From contig JAHZGA010000004.1 of the NCBI GenBank assembly GCA_019421005.1, positions 1 to 55,150 of the forward strand: a stretch of DNA of 55,150 bases, in the 5' to 3' direction. Source of the stretch: a bacterium (GTDB taxonomy: Bacteria; Bacillota_I; Bacilli_A; RF39; UBA660). A program made the position numbers and the translations under genes. The notes beneath the pieces were generated by a model. The model had not been told where the DNA came from, did not search any database, and saw only the letters and a program-made list of their open reading frames with translations. How positions within the stretch are numbered: position 1 is the stretch's first letter; each line of letters begins with the position of its first letter. Positions 51,804-55,150 of this stretch are shown piece after piece.

Positions 51804-52883
51804 TTATTTCGACCCTACTAATTCTTTTAGAATTTCATATATTTTTTTACTGCTATCATTAACTTTTAATGGCTTCATATTATTTTTTAATTCTTGTAAT
51901 TTATTATTATCATTAATAGTGTTATCAATCATTTTAACTAAAGAATTATCAGTTAAATTTTTTTCTTCTAACAATATAGCCGCATTATTTTCAATTAAAT
52001 CTAAAGCATTTTTATATTGGTGATTATTAGGTACATAAGGACTTGGAATTAAAATAGAAGGTATTTGCAAGTTAATTATTTCACTTAATATTGAAGCACC
52101 TGCTCTTGAGACAATCAAATCAGTTTGCTTCATTATTCTAGAAAGATGTTCTAAATAAGGAATAACATGAACATTATTTGGTAATTTTAAGTTTTTAAAA
52201 CTATCATAATTATCTTTTCCACTTATAAATAAAATTTGATAATCTTTGTTTTTAAATTTAACAATGTTTTTAATGAAATAATCATTTATTTTACTTGAAC
52301 CTAATGACCCCATAACAATTAATACTAATTTTTTATTATTATCTAATCCTAAACTTTTTTTAGAAATAGCAATTTGTTTTAAAGCTTCATCACCACTAGG
52401 ATTTCCAGTAAAATGAGTTTTATATTCAGGAAAATATTTCATGCTAGATTTAAATGATATTCCAATACTATCCGCATATTTACTTAAAAACGTATTAGCA
52501 GTTCCAGGAATACTATTTTGTTCATGAATAAATGTTTTTACTTCTAATTTATGGGCAGCTAAAATAACAGGACCTGTTACATAACCACCAACTCCAATAA
52601 CAACATCAGGTTTAAAATTTTTTATTATTTTTTTACATTTTAAATATGATTTATAGAAACATTTTATTGTTTTTATGTTTTTAAATATATGTTTTCTATT
52701 AAATCCATATATTTCAATTTCCTTATAATTAATTCCATATTTAGGTACAATATCTTTTTCCATTCTATCATGAGTACCTATATATAAAATTTCACTTGGT
52801 TCCATTTCTTTAATTTTATTTATAATTGCCAAAGCAGGATATATATGTCCACCAGTACCACCCGCACTTATAATCACTCTCAT
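51804..52883 (-). CDS. murG: Lipid II synthase MurG (GT28)
   Basis: Glycosyltransferase that adds GlcNAc to lipid I on the inner membrane face. The 359 residues start MRVIISAGGTGGHIYPALAI, the MurG signature, with GVGGYVTGPVILAAH, HEQNSIPGTANTFLSK and the UDP-GlcNAc site ISRAGASILSEI (VSRAGAS). Both Rossmann halves are full length. First gene of the division cluster in the window; AGAGGATGTGAATAG precedes the ATG. Confidence 0.94.
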   Translation of the reverse strand: MRVIISAGGTGGHIYPALAIINKIKEMEPSEILYIGTHDRMEKDIVPKYGINYKEIEIYGFNRKHIFKNIKTIKCFYKSYLKCKKIIKNFKPDVVIGVGGYVTGPVILAAHKLEVKTFIHEQNSIPGTANTFLSKYADSIGISFKSSMKYFPEYKTHFTGNPSGDEALKQIAISKKSLGLDNNKKLVLIVMGSLGSSKINDYFIKNIVKFKNKDYQILFISGKDNYDSFKNLKLPNNVHVIPYLEHLSRIMKQTDLIVSRAGASILSEIINLQIPSILIPSPYVPNNHQYKNALDLIENNAAILLEEKNLTDNSLVKMIDNTINDNNKLQELKNNMKPLKVNDSSKKIYEILKELVGSK

Positions 52884-53011
52884 CTATTCACATCCTCTTA
52901 ATCAATAATATTCAAGTTCAGTATTATTTATTTATATTTTATCAAATCAGTTAAATTAAGTCCATATAAATTAAAATATTTTAGATATATCTTTAATATT
53001 ATATCACTTTA

Positions 53012-53035
53012 AAAGACTATCAACAAATAGTCTTT
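53012..53035. other. Hairpin in the murG-glmS intergenic region
   Basis: AAAGACTAT-CAACAA-ATAGTCTTT, 9-bp stem between two divergent genes, upstream of the glmS promoter. No terminator is needed there; it could be a regulator site. Confidence 0.5.
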
Positions 53036-53057
53036 AAATATTTTTTAATATTTAAAT

Positions 53058-53086
53058 TTGAACTATTTTAAAATTTATAATATAAT
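53058..53086 (+). promoter_or_regulatory. glmS promoter
   Basis: TTGAAC (53058-53063), 17-nt spacer, TATAAT (53081-53086). Confidence 0.7.
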
Positions 53087-53128
53087 ATTTATAGAATGAT
53101 TTTTAAAAGGAGGATAACAAATCGTTTT

Positions 53129-53270
53129 AGCGCGAGAGCTTTAATTAGCTGACGAGGATAGTAGTTGTCGAATTTTCAGCGGATGCTACTACGGAGATAT
53201 AACTTCGTTAGATATATTTTAAAAAATAAAATCAACATTATAACAAAGAATATATCATTTATAGCTAGGA
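53129..53270 (+). promoter_or_regulatory. glmS ribozyme-riboswitch
   Basis: The leader of glmS holds the glmS ribozyme signature: AGCGCGAGAGC, then GCTGACGAGGATAG, then GTCGAATTTTCAGCGGATGC (the family has AGCGCCAGA, GACGAGGAU and AUCGAAUUUUCGGCGGAUG). Self-cleavage is expected between A53129 and G53130 when glucosamine-6-phosphate binds, which destabilises the message. The right boundary is approximate. An AGGAGG at 53109-53114 lies before the ribozyme without a following reading frame. Confidence 0.93.
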
Positions 53271-53277
53271 GGAAATT

Positions 53278-55077
53278 ATGTGTGGTATTGTAGGATATGT
53301 AGGCAAAAATAAAAATACAATTGAATTTTTAATTAATGGATTAAAATCACTAGAATATCGTGGTTATGATTCAGCTGGAATTGCTTACATGACAGATAAA
53401 ATAAATATTGTTAAAAAAGAAGGAAAATTAGAAAATTTAGAAAAAATTGTTAATTATGAAAATTCCAATTTAGGTATTGGTCATACAAGATGGGCAACTC
53501 ATGGTGTTCCAAGTTTAAATAATGCTCATCCTCATCATCATGGTAAAATAACTCTTGTTCATAATGGAATTATTGAAAATTACGAAAGTATTAAAAAAGA
53601 TTTAAGTTCTAAAGGTTATAAATTTTATTCAGAAACTGATACTGAAGTCGCATGTGCTTTAATTGATTATTTATATAGTACTGATAAAGATATGATTAAA
53701 GTTTTAAATAAATGTCAAAGTATTTTAGAAGGTGCTTATGCTTTTGGAATTATAAATGATGATGATAAAAATAATTTATACATTATGAAAAAAGATAGTC
53801 CTTTAATTGTTGCTAAAAGTTCCGATGGATTTTTTATAGCTTCTGATGTTCCAGCAATTTTAAAATATACAAATAAGTATTATTTAATTGAAAATGATGA
53901 AATTGGAAAAATTGGTGAACAATTAACTATTTATGATAAAAATTTAAATGAAGTTAAAAAAGAGTTACAAACTTTTGATTTAAATTTAGAAAATGCAATG
54001 AAAAATGGATATGACCATTTTATGTTAAAAGAAATTAATGAACAACCAATAGTTATTGAAGAAACTATTAATTCATGTCTTAAGGATGGTAAACAAAGCT
54101 TAAGGCAAGAAATTCCAGATTTAAGTAACTATGAACAAATACATATTGTTGCCTGTGGAAGTGCTTATCATACTGGATTAGTTGGTAAATATTTAATTGA
54201 ACAATTTGGTGAAATTCCAGTTTCTGTTTGTATTGCCAGTGAATATAGATATAAAAAAGTTTTTTACAATTGTAAAACTTTAGTTATCTTTATTTCTCAA
54301 TCTGGGGAAACTGCTGATACATTAGCATGTTTAAGAAAAGTTAAAGAAAAAGGTATTGATACTCTTGCCATTATTAATGTTGTTGGAAGTTCAATTGCTA
54401 GAGAAGCAGATAAAACATTATATATTAAAGCAGGTTGTGAAATAGCTGTTGCAACTACTAAAGCTTATTTAGCCCAAGTGAATTTATTATCTTTAATTGC
54501 ATTAAATATTGCTATTAATAAGAAAAAATTAGATAATGTTGCTATCAGTGAAATATTTGAACAAATGAAAGCATTACCTAATTTAATTAAAGATTTAATT
54601 AACAGAGATTATAAAAATATTGCTAAAGAAATTTATAAAAATGAAAATATTTTCTTTATTGGAAGAAGTGTAGATGAAGCAATTGCTAAAGAAGGTGCTT
54701 TAAAACTTAAGGAAATATCTTATATTCATTGTGAAGCTTATGCAGCTGGTGAATTAAAACATGGCTCTATTTCATTAATTGATAAAGATACTCCAGTAGT
54801 TGCAATTGTTACTGATAAAAATATTGCTAGTAAAACAATTAGTAATATCAAAGAAGTTAAAGCTAGAGGCGCTAAAGTTATTTTAATCATTACCGAAGAA
54901 TTAGATAATTCATCTGATTATTATGACTTTAAAATTGTAATTCCAAGTGTAAGTCCTTTTATTGAACCAATGATTTCAATAATACCTTTACAATTAATTG
55001 CTTATGAAGTAGCTTTATTAAGAGGTTGTGATATTGATAAACCTAAAAATTTAGCTAAATCTGTTACAGTTGAATAA
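53278..55077 (+). CDS. glmS: Glutamine-fructose-6-phosphate aminotransferase
   Basis: Makes glucosamine-6-phosphate, the first step to UDP-GlcNAc for the cell wall. The 599-residue chain starts MCGIVGYVG with catalytic Cys of the class II glutaminase domain (about 1-230, including HTRWATHG and HNGIIENY), and has two SIS domains with CGSAYHTG, SQSGETADTLACL and the end DKPKNLAKSVTVE, which donates the catalytic C-tail. AGGAGG precedes the ATG. Regulation by the ribozyme in front gives product feedback; murG diverges from the same region. Confidence 0.96.
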   Translation: MCGIVGYVGKNKNTIEFLINGLKSLEYRGYDSAGIAYMTDKINIVKKEGKLENLEKIVNYENSNLGIGHTRWATHGVPSLNNAHPHHHGKITLVHNGIIENYESIKKDLSSKGYKFYSETDTEVACALIDYLYSTDKDMIKVLNKCQSILEGAYAFGIINDDDKNNLYIMKKDSPLIVAKSSDGFFIASDVPAILKYTNKYYLIENDEIGKIGEQLTIYDKNLNEVKKELQTFDLNLENAMKNGYDHFMLKEINEQPIVIEETINSCLKDGKQSLRQEIPDLSNYEQIHIVACGSAYHTGLVGKYLIEQFGEIPVSVCIASEYRYKKVFYNCKTLVIFISQSGETADTLACLRKVKEKGIDTLAIINVVGSSIAREADKTLYIKAGCEIAVATTKAYLAQVNLLSLIALNIAINKKKLDNVAISEIFEQMKALPNLIKDLINRDYKNIAKEIYKNENIFFIGRSVDEAIAKEGALKLKEISYIHCEAYAAGELKHGSISLIDKDTPVVAIVTDKNIASKTISNIKEVKARGAKVILIITEELDNSSDYYDFKIVIPSVSPFIEPMISIIPLQLIAYEVALLRGCDIDKPKNLAKSVTVE

Positions 55078-55099
55078 AACGTTAGTTATCTAACGTTTT
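55076..55099 (+). terminator. Terminator of glmS
   Basis: AAAACGTTAG-TTAT-CTAACGTTTT, 10-bp perfect stem overlapping the stop codon. The T-run is short. A second hairpin (55112-55139, CCCCTAG with CTAGAGG, one mismatch) follows and may assist. Confidence 0.75.
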
Positions 55100-55150
55100 C
55101 AGAGTGTAGACAAACCCCTAGATTTTTTCTAGAGGTTTTCTTATAAATAA

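Noticed and set aside
1..55150. Mollicutes genetic code (TGA as Trp)
   Set aside because: Several genes (arcA, arcB, rsmE, trxA, ftsA) end in TGA at the expected length, and tryptophans are encoded by TGG.

Overview
The window is a very AT-rich stretch of a standard-code (TGA is a working stop), Gram-positive, anaerobic, spore-forming bacterium. Evidence: murG-murB-ftsQ-ftsA-ftsZ followed by spoIIGA-sigE in the Bacillus order; a cotE coat-gene start at the left edge; pyruvate:ferredoxin oxidoreductase and rubrerythrin (anaerobe); a glmS ribozyme; AGGAGG and GGTGAT ribosome sites; TTGACA/TATAAT promoters. Together these suggest a gut-type lineage of Bacilli (RF39/Erysipelotrichia-like), but no marker here fixes the genus.

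Left part (1-12.2 kb, almost all minus strand): 5' end of cotE, a decayed membrane-protein gene, a 23-nt periodic repeat, a pair of papain-fold proteins (C39-like and transglutaminase-like), then a complete arginine deiminase pathway (arcA-arcB-arcC plus a YfcC/ArcD-type antiporter) preceded by a polar amino-acid ABC importer. This catabolic block lies between miaB and cotE, genes that are close neighbours in Bacillus. Import of amino acid, deimination, ornithine carbamoyl transfer and ATP formation by carbamate kinase can all be run from this block.

Middle (12.2-33 kb): a MarR-controlled heterodimeric ABC exporter, yebC, rnc, yidD, a ZnuA-fold lipoprotein without the usual ligands, rubrerythrin, tRNA-Ser(GCU), a HAD phosphatase, recD2, a secreted surface protein whose last 40 codons have a foreign, C-ending composition resembling a diversity-generating variable region, mtaB-rsmE, a reduced SUF cluster (sufC-sufD-sufS, no sufU or sufB next to it), a small XRE/membrane-protein pair and a HIT protein.

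Accessory part (33-39.1 kb): a class II Fic protein with an operator-like palindrome, a DUF3800 protein with a cysteine cluster, and three promoter-plus-terminator units with no coding capacity that look like small structured RNAs placed around recG. The recG promoter carries a LexA-type box.

Right part (39.1-55.1 kb): PFOR-thioredoxin-cvpA, rnhC, sporulation sigma-E with its protease SpoIIGA, two paralogous anchored proteins, the division/cell-wall cluster, and divergent glmS with its ribozyme. Gene calls rest on motif recognition by eye; no database search was run.
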